64,000 bases of DNA from positions 1-64,000 of the forward strand of contig NZ_BAABWG010000001.1 in NCBI RefSeq assembly GCF_040372165.1. The letters run 5' to 3'. A program made the position numbers and the translations under genes. The DNA comes from Hydrogenophaga sp040372165. GTDB lineage: Bacteria; Pseudomonadota; Gammaproteobacteria; Burkholderiales; Burkholderiaceae_C. The notes under the pieces were generated by a model that searched no databases, was not told the DNA's origin, and saw nothing but the letters and a program-made list of their open reading frames with translations. Positions 36,359 to 46,400 of this stretch are shown here, piece after piece. Position 1 is the first letter of the stretch, and every line of letters begins with the position of its first letter.

Positions 36359-36742
36359 CTATTCCATGCGTCCAAGCATTTCATCCACGGTATCGAGCAG
36401 TTTGAGCGGGCTGAAAGCCTTGGTGAGGTATGCGTCTGATCCGGCGCGAGCGCCAGCATCGAGGTCTTCCTGTTGCGCTCGTGCTGTCAGCAGGATGACC
36501 TTGGTGTGTGCAGCCAGCTCCGGGTCTTGCTTGATCTTTGTACAAACCTGGTAGCCGTCCAGCTCGCCTGGCATCATCACGTCAAGCAGCATGAGGTCGG
36601 GCTTGAGGTCTTTGGCCATTCGCCAGCCGTCGCCACCGTTGTCAGCCTCGTGCAGTTCGGCATCTTCCAGATGCTGAAGTGTGAGGCTGATCAGTTTTCG
36701 AATGTCGGGTTGGTCGTCGACAATCAATATGCGTGCGGTCAT
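36359..36742 (-). CDS. Single-domain response regulator (receiver only)
   Basis: A CheY-like receiver of 127 residues without an output domain. The acidic pocket (Asp9, Asp10), phospho-acceptor Asp54 in LMLLDVMMPGE, Thr86 and Lys108 are all present. It sits between a kinase-like gene upstream (4-base overlap) and the PAS histidine kinase downstream, so it may relay phosphate or act by protein contact. Confidence 0.9.
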   Translation of the reverse strand: MTARILIVDDQPDIRKLISLTLQHLEDAELHEADNGGDGWRMAKDLKPDLMLLDVMMPGELDGYQVCTKIKQDPELAAHTKVILLTARAQQEDLDAGARAGSDAYLTKAFSPLKLLDTVDEMLGRME

Positions 36743-37968
36743 GCTGCACTCCTTTTGCGGCTTCTCGCCATCAGTCGTGAGAGGTCTTCTGCATAGATCT
36801 GGGCCTGCAGGAGATCAAGGTGTTGGTTGTTGCGCCATGGCGCACCGGTTGGCAGTTCAAGCGCGACGTCGATCTCTCCACCCACCTCCTTGGCCCTGAG
36901 CCTCCCGCCGTGAAGCTGGAGGATGCGTTGGGTCAACGGGAGACCGATTCGCATACGGCCTTTCTCGGAGACCTCTTGCTCTTTGTCACCTTCTTTTGTC
37001 CCCGCAGCGGGACGCTCCGGCCGAAAGAGGGTAGAGGCGTGCCGCTCGATGGCGGCTGAAGAGAGCGAACCCAGGTTGCGGATGTTGATTTGCAGGTGCT
37101 GGCCGGAGGAGGAGAAGGCGATGCGCACTGCAGAGGCTTCTTGCCGATTGGTGACGGCAGTATGAGCGTGATCCAGAGCGTTTTGCAGCGATTCGCGCAA
37201 GGCGCGAAGCATGAGCTTTTTGCTTCCGTAGACGGGCGGCAGGTCGGGCGATTCGCCTTCGAACATGAATCGCACGTTTTGCTCGCCGGCCTGCCGGGAC
37301 AGTGCCTGACAAGTCTGCCTGGCCAGGTCTGGTACGACCAGTCGTTCATCGCCGATCAGGACGTCCTCGCCGAAGACATCGATCATGTCTGCCGTGCGAC
37401 TCAGACGGTCGACCAGACTCTGGATGGACGCCTGAATGGCAGGCAACTTGCCTGGGTCGATGTCTGAGCCTTCGCCGCCCACTGCTGTCACCACTTCGGT
37501 GATGGGCTCCATGAGGTCGTCGCGGAGCAGATGCATGATCTGTTGAAGTGACAGACGCTCTGGGACGCCCTGGCCGTTGGCGGCCGTGGAGGCGCTTTCT
37601 TCCGTTCCATGGCTGTCTGCGTCGCCATCTTGTGGGGCGGGCAGAACAGACATGGCGACAAGGCCGGCGATGGGCTTCGGAGCGCATTCGCAGTTCAGCT
37701 TCTCGATGCCCGTGTCGCTGTTGACTTCGACGGTGATTTCACGCTGCATCAGCACATTGCCCTTGGCAATGGTCTGGACCATCTGTCTGACGTTGGGATC
37801 TCCTGGCAGGGATAGCGCGGGACGACAAGCCATGGTCTTGGCCGCCTTGTTGGAGAAGGCGACGCGGCCATCCGGACTGAACAGCAGCAATGGACTTGGA
37901 ACCAGGTCCAGCAGGTTCAGCAGCGGGTTTGAGCTGGCTTGTTGAGGGTTGGTCGTCATGGTGGTCAT
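36739..37968 (-). CDS. PAS-containing kinase-like protein with degenerate histidine kinase core
   Basis: A soluble 409-residue protein. Residues 17 to about 115 look like a PAS domain (LDLVPSPLLLFSPDGRVAFSNKAA). A helical segment follows at the place of HisKA, but where kinases have HELRTPL it reads LLRDDLMEPITEV, without a phospho-acceptor His. The C-terminal part resembles HATPase_c in outline (an N-box-like RESLQNALDHAH, then IRNLGSLSSAA instead of DxGxG, and MRIGLPLTQRIL for the G2 box). I read it as a pseudokinase that may bind a ligand and modulate the receiver or the kinase encoded next to it. It overlaps the receiver gene by four bases. Confidence 0.7.
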   Translation of the reverse strand: MTTMTTNPQQASSNPLLNLLDLVPSPLLLFSPDGRVAFSNKAAKTMACRPALSLPGDPNVRQMVQTIAKGNVLMQREITVEVNSDTGIEKLNCECAPKPIAGLVAMSVLPAPQDGDADSHGTEESASTAANGQGVPERLSLQQIMHLLRDDLMEPITEVVTAVGGEGSDIDPGKLPAIQASIQSLVDRLSRTADMIDVFGEDVLIGDERLVVPDLARQTCQALSRQAGEQNVRFMFEGESPDLPPVYGSKKLMLRALRESLQNALDHAHTAVTNRQEASAVRIAFSSSGQHLQINIRNLGSLSSAAIERHASTLFRPERPAAGTKEGDKEQEVSEKGRMRIGLPLTQRILQLHGGRLRAKEVGGEIDVALELPTGAPWRNNQHLDLLQAQIYAEDLSRLMARSRKRSAA

Positions 37969-38302
37969 TCCGTCAGAGGGCGGGTTTTACCCGGCTAACG
38001 CTTTCTGCACCATTTATCGACATTGCTGTCACCGACTTGAGTTATGGCCGTGCATGGCGGTGGATCGACCGGAGTGGATCTGCCACTTCATCGCTGAAAA
38101 CCTGAATTCAGTAGCCGGATCGTATTGGTTTGCGCCGAGCGTGACGTCTGAAATGCGTACCATTGGCCGGAAGGAAGCGGCAGCGCTGTGCCTTCTCTCT
38201 TAAATCGATGGGAAGTCTGGTCCGTGGGCGCTGCTGGCTGATCGGACGCCGGGTGAAAGAGCGTTGGGGCAGTGTGGAGGGCCAGTCTCTCCCTCGTGGC
38301 CC
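37969..38302. other. Intergenic spacer upstream of the kinase-receiver operon
   Basis: No protein or RNA gene is supported. The stretch is the upstream region of the minus-strand signalling genes starting at 37968 and should hold their promoter, but I see no motif that fixes it. Confidence 0.5.
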
Positions 38303-38340
38303 CAAAAAAGAAAAAGCGGCCCAGAAGGCCGCTTCTCTTT
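38303..38340 (-). terminator. Rho-independent terminator of tRNA-Ser
   Basis: The stem AAGCGGCC / GGCCGCTT with a five-base loop is followed on the minus strand by a T-rich run (complement of AAAAAAGAAAA). It lies just past the 3' end of the tRNA. Confidence 0.85.
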
Positions 38341-38347
38341 CGTCATT

Positions 38348-38435
38348 TGGCGGAGAGCCAGGGATTCGAACCCTGGAGCCCTCGCGGGCTGCCGGTTTTC
38401 AAGACCGGTGCAATCGACCACTCTGCCAGCTCTCC
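38348..38435 (-). tRNA. tRNA-Ser (anticodon UGA)
   Basis: Read on the minus strand it gives an 88-base tRNA with acceptor stem GGAGAGC / GCTCTCC, discriminator G and an encoded CCA. The anticodon arm CCGGTCTTGAAAACCGG carries TGA. A long variable arm (around GCCCGCGAGGGCT) and the GGTTCGAATCC T-loop are present, as expected of a class II tRNA-Ser. It is followed by a terminator and lies between the signalling genes and ureG. Confidence 0.95.
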
Positions 38436-38494
38436 GTAGTCCTCTATTCTAGCCTGAGTCGGGGACTCGATTCCACCCGGCGGAGACGATGGCC

Positions 38495-39178
38495 TTAGGC
38501 CGCCGCGCTGGCAGACGCCGAATCGGCAGTCAGCATCCCGCGCTTCTCGATGAATTTCACCACTTCCTGAAGGCCCTCCAGGGTTTTGAGGTTGGTCATC
38601 ACCCAGGGGCGGCGCTCGGGGTCCGGGCGCATGCGGTCGGTGTCCTGGCGCATGATGTCCAGGTCAGCGCCGACGTGGGGGGCGAGGTCGGTCTTGTTGA
38701 TGACGAACATGTCGCTTTTGGTGATGCCGGGGCCGCCTTTTCGGGGGATCTTTTCGCCAGCGGCCACGTCGATCACGTAGATGGTGAGGTCGGAGAGTTC
38801 GGGGCTGAAGGTGGCGGCCAGGTTGTCGCCACCGCTTTCGATGAAGATGACGTCGGCATCCGGGAAGTCTCCCAACATGCGGTCGATGGCTTCGAGGTTG
38901 ATGGAGGCGTCTTCGCGGATGGCCGTGTGCGGGCAGCCACCGGTTTCCACACCCATGATGCGTTCGGCGGGCAGCGCACCGCTGACGGTGAGCAGGCGCT
39001 GGTCTTCCTTGGTGTAAATGTCGTTGGTGATGGCGATCAGGTCGTATTGCTCGCGCATCGCCTTGCACAGCATCTCGAGCAAGGTGGTTTTGCCGGAACC
39101 CACCGGGCCACCGATGCCGACGCGCAGTGGGGGCAGGGTTTTGGTGCGGTTGGGGATGTGGTGCAGGGCAGTTGTCAT
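38495..39178 (-). CDS. ureG: Urease accessory GTPase UreG
   Basis: A SIMIBI-class GTPase that delivers nickel to urease. P-loop GPVGSGKTTLLEMLC, the metal-binding CPH motif in ETGGCPHTAIREDAS, ESGGDNLAATFSPEL and base-recognition NKTDL are present. 227 residues with an Ala/Ser-rich tail after GMLTADS. It is the last gene of the minus-strand urease operon, 51 bases after ureF. Confidence 0.95.
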   Translation of the reverse strand: MTTALHHIPNRTKTLPPLRVGIGGPVGSGKTTLLEMLCKAMREQYDLIAITNDIYTKEDQRLLTVSGALPAERIMGVETGGCPHTAIREDASINLEAIDRMLGDFPDADVIFIESGGDNLAATFSPELSDLTIYVIDVAAGEKIPRKGGPGITKSDMFVINKTDLAPHVGADLDIMRQDTDRMRPDPERRPWVMTNLKTLEGLQEVVKFIEKRGMLTADSASASAAA

Positions 39179-39229
39179 GGCAGGGGTTTCAATTGGTCTT
39201 CTTTGAAAGTGTGAGGCGGTTCCAGGCGA

Positions 39230-39949
39230 TCAGGACCGGAACAGCCGCGAGTATTGGGTTTCGTGCTGGGCGGACAACAGGGCCAGCATGGGGGTGAAGG
39301 ATTGACGGGTCGCGTCCGTGCAGCTCGCGGCATGGTCGACCGCTGACGGGATCTCCTGCATGAGCCGCGCGAGGATGCGTTGTCCGGCGCTTTGCCCGAG
39401 CGGGATGCCTTTGATGGCGGCCTGCACCAGGTTTTCTGACCAGGCGAAAGCGTAAGCGGTGAGCGCGTCGGCCAATGGCATGGGGTTGACGGTGACGGCG
39501 CAAGCGAAGACCACGGGGTAGGTGGGCAGGGCGAGCTGTGCCACGGTGAGGCGATCGTGCAGACCGGCACCGAGCGCTCCAAGGCTGCGGGCCCACTCTT
39601 GCAGGGATCGGCCCATTTGTTCGCTTTGCAGGCGGAATTCCTGGGTCTCGCGTGTGCGGAGCACCCATTGGTTGAGGTCTTGAATCCGTTCGTGATCGTC
39701 AGCCTGCCACGCCGTGATGGCCTGGGCGACCACGGCCAGATCAGCGCGTGCGAGGGACAGGTGAAGCTGGTCGATCAGCCAGGTGGCGGCGGAGGCTTCG
39801 TCTTCAACAAAGCCTTTGTCGATGGCGGCTTCCAGGCCTTCGGAGTAAGAGAAACCGCCCACGGGCAATGTGGGGGACGACAGGCACAGCAGCCGCAGCA
39901 GCGCGGCCGAGCCCAGGCTTGTGGCGGGAGGCTGAGCCATGTCAGCCAT
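39230..39949 (-). CDS. ureF: Urease accessory protein UreF
   Basis: Forms the UreDFG chaperone complex that assembles the nickel centre. LLRLLCLSSPTLPVGGFSYSEGLEAAI is the family start; AWSENLVQAAIKGIPLGQSAGQRIL is typical of the C-terminal half. ATG 39949 overlaps the ureE stop by eight bases; ATG 39940 is equally possible. The open frame extends upstream into ureE, where it only reads the His codons in another frame. Confidence 0.92.
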   Translation of the reverse strand: MADMAQPPATSLGSAALLRLLCLSSPTLPVGGFSYSEGLEAAIDKGFVEDEASAATWLIDQLHLSLARADLAVVAQAITAWQADDHERIQDLNQWVLRTRETQEFRLQSEQMGRSLQEWARSLGALGAGLHDRLTVAQLALPTYPVVFACAVTVNPMPLADALTAYAFAWSENLVQAAIKGIPLGQSAGQRILARLMQEIPSAVDHAASCTDATRQSFTPMLALLSAQHETQYSRLFRS

Positions 39950-40514
39950 GGTGGTGATCGTGATTGTGGTCGTGGCCCCCGTGGCTGTGATCGTGATCGT
40001 GCCCGTGCGAATGCCCATGCCCGTGGCTGTGACCATGTCCATGGCCACCATAGGCACCGCCTTCGGGTTCGAAGGATTCGCTGACCTCCGCAACATTCAG
40101 GTGCATGGCGCGCAGCATGTCGGCGAGCACATGGTCGGGCTCGATCTTGAGGTGGTCGGGCTTGAGTTCGATGGGGACGTGGCGGTTGCCGAGGTGGTAG
40201 GCCGCACGCATGAGGTCGAACGCAGGGTCATGGTCGTGACCGTGGTGGTGATCCGTGCAGGCGGTGATGCGCAGGACGGCCTGAGGGGCGGCGACCACGC
40301 GCAGGAGCGAGCCGTCTTCCGCCACGAGCACATCGCCACCGCGAACCAGGGTGCCGCGGGGCAGGAACACGCCGAGATGGTCGCCCGCCGAGCTGCGGGC
40401 GTCGAAGCGGCTCTTCTGGCGGATGTCCCAGTCGAGCTCAACGGTGGCGGCGCGCTTTAGCAGCACCGGCGCCAGCCCTTTGCCCTGGGGAACGAGTCGG
40501 GGGACTTTGAGCAT
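39942..40514 (-). CDS. ureE: Urease nickel chaperone UreE with long His-rich tail
   Basis: Nickel-binding dimeric metallochaperone. The N-terminal peptide-binding domain and the metal-binding domain (AAYHLGNRHVPIELKPDHLKIEPDHVLADML) are clear; the metal His in GNRHVP is present. The last ~35 residues are almost only His, Gly, Asp and Ser, one of the longer kinds of UreE tail, suited to storing several nickel ions. ATG 40514 gives 190 residues; the longer open frame reads antisense-like material into ureC. It is 28 bases after ureC. Confidence 0.93.
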   Translation of the reverse strand: MLKVPRLVPQGKGLAPVLLKRAATVELDWDIRQKSRFDARSSAGDHLGVFLPRGTLVRGGDVLVAEDGSLLRVVAAPQAVLRITACTDHHHGHDHDPAFDLMRAAYHLGNRHVPIELKPDHLKIEPDHVLADMLRAMHLNVAEVSESFEPEGGAYGGHGHGHSHGHGHSHGHDHDHSHGGHDHNHDHHHG

Positions 40515-40542
40515 GAAAACCTGAAAGGAGAGCTGAAGGGGG

Positions 40543-42261
<1,719 letters not shown>

Positions 42262-42317
42262 GGGCGTTGCTTCCTTGCGCTGGCGTTGTGTGCGGTGGGG
42301 GGAGGGCGCGGCTCAGT

Positions 42318-42623
42318 TCAGAGGCTGCCTTGAACTTTCCCCTGAAATCCAAAAATCTGGCGGTCGCCGGCGTAGTCGACGAGTTCAACGGTGCGTTGCT
42401 GGCCGGGCTCGAATCGCACGGCCGTACCGGAGGCGATGTTCAGACGCATGCCTTTGGCCGCGTCACGGTCGAAATCGAGGGCGCCATTCGTTTCGGCAAA
42501 GTGATAGTGCGAGCCAACCTGAACAGGGCGGTCGGCCGTGTTCTTCACCACCATCGACACGGTGCGTCGACCAGGGTTGAGCGGGTGGTCGCCTTCTGCG
42601 GGCAGGATCTCTCCTGGAATCAT
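42318..42623 (-). CDS. ureB: Urease beta subunit
   Basis: Structural subunit of 101 residues starting MIPGEILPAEGDHPLN, with NTADRPVQVGSHYHFAETN, and FEPGQQRTVELVDYAGDRQIFGF at the end, all standard. ATG 42623 is chosen on this N-terminus. A 58-base gap separates it from the small membrane protein gene upstream. Confidence 0.96.
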   Translation of the reverse strand: MIPGEILPAEGDHPLNPGRRTVSMVVKNTADRPVQVGSHYHFAETNGALDFDRDAAKGMRLNIASGTAVRFEPGQQRTVELVDYAGDRQIFGFQGKVQGSL

Positions 42624-42681
42624 GGTGCTGGCCTCCTGCGGTGAGGTGTGAGCGGTAAGCGGTGTAGGGGAGCGAAGCGCC

Positions 42682-42855
42682 TTACTTGCGCGATGTCCAG
42701 ATGGCGATGGCGCCGATGGCAATGGCGATCACAAAACCAATGACGTCTGTGGCATGCCAATGCGTGCCCATCAGGCCGTGGCCGTCGTGGGCAAAGGATG
42801 GCGTCGCGAGAGCAGCGGAAGCGGCGCAGGTCAACAGTGTCTTTGTGGTTGTCAT
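42682..42855 (-). CDS. Small His-rich membrane protein within the urease operon
   Basis: A 57-residue protein between ureA and ureB. It has an N-terminal signal-like stretch (TLLTCAASAALATPSFA), a short His-rich part (AHDGHGLMGTHWHATD) and a single transmembrane segment (VIGFVIAIAIGAIAIW) ending in a basic tail. The AHxGHG start of the mature part recalls the N-terminus of HupE/UreJ nickel permeases, but the rest of that family is missing. Location suggests a nickel- or urease-related role; that is inference. An in-frame start five residues upstream (42870) is possible. Spacing to ureA is 18 bases, so it should be cotranscribed. Confidence 0.7.
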   Translation of the reverse strand: MTTTKTLLTCAASAALATPSFAHDGHGLMGTHWHATDVIGFVIAIAIGAIAIWTSRK

Positions 42856-42873
42856 GGTGGGTGTCCTCAAGGG

Positions 42874-43176
42874 TCAGGGAATCGGTTGGTGCACGGTCAC
42901 CAGCTTGGTGCCGTCGGGGAAGGTGGCTTCGACCTGAATGTCAGGGATCATTTCCGCGATGCCGTCCATCACATCCGCGCGCGTCAGGACTTTTTGCCCT
43001 TCGCTCATGAGCTCGGCCACGCTCTTGCCGTCGCGCGCACCTTCCATCACGGCGGCGGTGATCAGGGCAACGGCTTCGGGGTAGTTGAGTTTGAGCCCGC
43101 GGGCCTTGCGGCGTTCGGCCAGCAGCGCTGCAGTGAAGATCAGCAGCTTGTCTTTTTCACGCGGAGTCAGTTCCAT
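42874..43176 (-). CDS. ureA: Urease gamma subunit
   Basis: Structural subunit of exactly 100 residues with MELTPREKDKLLIFTAALLA, RKARGLKLNYPEAVALIT and PDIQVEATFPDGTKLVTVH, complete and typical. It is the first gene of the minus-strand urease operon (ureA, small membrane protein, ureB, ureC, ureE, ureF, ureG). A sigma-54-type promoter lies about 170 bases upstream. ureD is not here but at 57105-57932. Confidence 0.96.
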   Translation of the reverse strand: MELTPREKDKLLIFTAALLAERRKARGLKLNYPEAVALITAAVMEGARDGKSVAELMSEGQKVLTRADVMDGIAEMIPDIQVEATFPDGTKLVTVHQPIP

Positions 43177-43346
43177 GGTTTGCTTCGCTTCTGGTGTTGT
43201 GGCGCAGGCTGTCTCTTCAACTGGTCAAATAGATGTCCTGGCACGTGTGTTTGAGTCTCTTGGGGCCGGTAGCCAACGCGATCTAGGCAGCAGATTGCAG
43301 CAGGCATGGACCGTTACCGGGCGATGATCGGGCGCAGTTGCCGTTT

Positions 43347-43362
43347 TGCAAGTTGCGTGCCC
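43347..43362 (-). promoter_or_regulatory. Sigma-54 (-24/-12) promoter upstream of ureA
   Basis: On the minus strand the sequence is GGGCACGCAACTTGCA. Against the consensus TGGCAC-N5-TTGCA only the first base differs; GG and GC are at the required spacing. Transcription would start near 43335 and run into ureA, leaving a leader of about 160 bases. The site lies just inside the longest possible frame of the divergent hybrid kinase, which argues for a later start of that gene. Confidence 0.75.
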
Positions 43363-43412
43363 TCTCACCATTGCAGCGGTTTGCCTGGCACAGATTCTGC
43401 GATCAGTCCTGC

Positions 43413-46400
43413 GTGGAGACCAATACGCCATCTGCCGTAGACGCCGGTACTTCCGGGGTGGCAGCAAATACTACATCGACGGCCCCTCAGCGCATCATCA
43501 AGGTTCGTCGCGACTACAACTCTTGGGTCGCGAGCGAAACCATGGAGGACTACGCGCTGCGCTACACGCCCCAGCGATTTCGCCAATGGAGCGAATGGCG
43601 GGTGGCCAACACGGCGTTTGGCGCTGCATCGTTCCTGATTCTGGAGGCGGTGGGGGCCACCTTACTGGTGCAATACGGCTTCATCAACGCGTTCTGGGCC
43701 ATTCTCGCCACCGGCCTGATCATCTTCATGGCCGGCCTGCCCATCAGCATCTACGCGGCCCGCTATGGCGTGGACATGGACTTGCTCACCCGCGGGGCAG
43801 GGTTCGGCTACATCGGCTCGACCATCACCTCGCTGATCTACGCCACCTTCACATTTATCTTCTTCGCGCTGGAGGCCGCCGTGATGGCCTATGCGCTGGA
43901 GCTGGCGCTGGATATCCCGCCTGTGTGGGGGTATCTGATTTGCGCTCTCGTCGTGATTCCGTTGGTGACCCATGGCGTGTCTGCGATCAGTCGTTTTCAG
44001 ATGTGGTCCCAGCCTTTGTGGCTGACCTTGATGGTGGTGCCATTCGTGGCCGTGCTGGCCATGGAGCCCGAGGCTTTTGAACAGGTCGTGCACTACGCCG
44101 GTGCGGATGGCCAAGGTGGTGCATTTCAATGGCACCTGTTTGGTGCGGCTCTGACGGTGGGCATAGCCTTGATCACGCAGATGGGCGAACAGGCGGACTA
44201 CTTGCGATTCACTCCGCAGCCCGAACCGGGCAAGCGGTGGCGCTGGTGGGCGGCGGTGCTGGCCGGGGGGCCGGGCTGGGTGGTGTTGGGGGTGATGAAA
44301 ATGCTGGGTGGCGCGCTGCTGGCCTATCTGGCCATCAGCCACATGGTGCCGGTGGACCGCGCGGTGGACCCCAACCAGATGTACTTGGCCGCCTACGAGT
44401 ATGTGTTCCCGCATTACGGTTGGGCGGTGGCGGTGACGGCGGCATTTGTCGTGTTGTCGCAGCTGAAGATCAATGTAACCAATGCCTACGCAGGGTCGCT
44501 GGCATGGAGCAACTTTTTCTCGCGCCTGACGCACAGCCACCCTGGCCGGGTGGTGTGGGTGGTGTTCAACACGGCCATCGCGTTCATGCTGATGGAGATG
44601 AACGTGTTCCATGCGTTGGGCGAGGTGCTCGGCCTGTACTCCAACATCGCCATCGCGTGGATCATGGCGGTGGTCGCCGATCTGGTCATCAACAAGCCGC
44701 TTGGCTGGTCGCCTCAGGGCATCGAATTCAAACGCGCTTACCTCTACGACATCAACCCGGTCGGTGTGGGCGCAATGGCTCTGGCGTCAACGCTGTCCAT
44801 TCTGGCTTACCTCGGCATTCTGGGCCCCGCCAGCGAGGCCTTCTCGGCTGTGATCGCCATGGTGACGGCGCTGGTGGTGTCGCCACTGCTGGCCTGGCTC
44901 ACGGGTGGTCGCTACTACCTGGCGCGCCGACTGGACAAGGAGAGTTCATCTTCGACGGGCGAAGGCGCGTACCAGCGCCTGAAGCTGCAGAAATGCGTGA
45001 TTTGCGAGCGCGAGTACGAGGCGCCGGATATGGCGCATTGCCCCGCATACAAGGGCAGCATCTGCTCTCTTTGCTGTACGCTGGATGCGCGCTGCGGCGA
45101 CATGTGCAAGCCACATGCGCAGCTTTCGGTGCAGTGGCTGAGTGTACTCAGGGCCATCTCCCCGCAACGCCTGTGGCGGCACCTGGAGGCAGGGCTTGCG
45201 CACTACCTGTTGATCATGCTGGTCATGGCGCCGGTACTGGCCGCTGTTCTGGGCTTGCTCTACAAGCAGCAAGCGCACAGGCTGGATCAGTCTGTGGCCT
45301 TTGCCGCCGACAGCAACCTGCTGGACGCTGCGCTGCGAACGGGTTTTGTGCGGGTGTACCTGGTGCTGTTGCTGATCACGGGCATTGTGGCCTGGTGGCT
45401 GGTGCTGGCGCATCGCAGCCGGCAGGTGGCGCAAGAGGAGTCAAATCGGCAAACGCATTTGCTCATGCAGGAGATCGAGTCTCACCAACGCACTGACGAA
45501 GCCTTGCAGCATGCGCGCCGGGCGGCTGAGCAGGCCAACCAGGCCAAGACGCGTTACATCAGCACCATCAGTCATGAATTGCGCACGCCACTCAACAGCA
45601 TCCTGGGCTATGCGCAGCTATTGCAGGAGGATGCTTCCTTGCCACCGCACCGTGCGCAAGCCATTCGTGTGATCAACCGGGGTGGCGAGCATTTGCTGTC
45701 TCTGATTGAAGGAACGCTTGACGTGGCCCGGATCGAGTCGGGCAAGCTGGCGTTGGAATCCAAGCCGGTGGCCTTTGCGGAGCTGGTGCAGGAAATGGCC
45801 AGCATGTTTGAGTTGCAGGCGGCTGCCAAGGGCTTGCGCTTTGTGTTTGAGCGCAGCGACCGCTTGCCTGAGGTGGTGCGGGCGGATGAAAAGCGCTTGC
45901 GCCAGATCCTGATCAACTTGCTGGGCAATGCGGTGAAGTTCACCCGTGAAGGTGAAGTGCGTCTGACGGTGAGCCATGCCCGTGAAATGGCGGTATTCGA
46001 GGTGCGCGATACGGGCCCCGGCATGTCTGATCAGGAACTGGAGCGCGTCTTTGAGCCATTCTCTCGCGGCGAGACAGCGGCATCGCACGGCACTGTGGAC
46101 GTGGCCGGCGGCACCAGTGGAAGCGGCCTGGGGCTGACCATTGCTCGAATGCTGACGGATCTCATGGGTGGCGAGATGAAGGTGAGCAGCGAGCTGGGAG
46201 AAGGCACCGTCTTCACTGTGCGGCTGTTCATGCCCGAAGTTCACGGCGTTGAACCAACGATGCGCAAAAAGGAACCGGATCACGTGGGCTACGAAGGTGC
46301 GCGGCGCACTGTGCTGGTGGTGGACAACGAGGCCACGGACCGGGAGCTGCTGGCCCAATGGCTTGAACCCCTGGGCTTCAGAGTCTTGCGTGCTCACAGC

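Noticed and set aside
43239..43254. Possible plus-strand sigma-54 box TGGCACGTGTGTTTGA before the hybrid kinase
   Set aside because: The -12 part lacks the GC dinucleotide at the required position, so only the -24 half fits.
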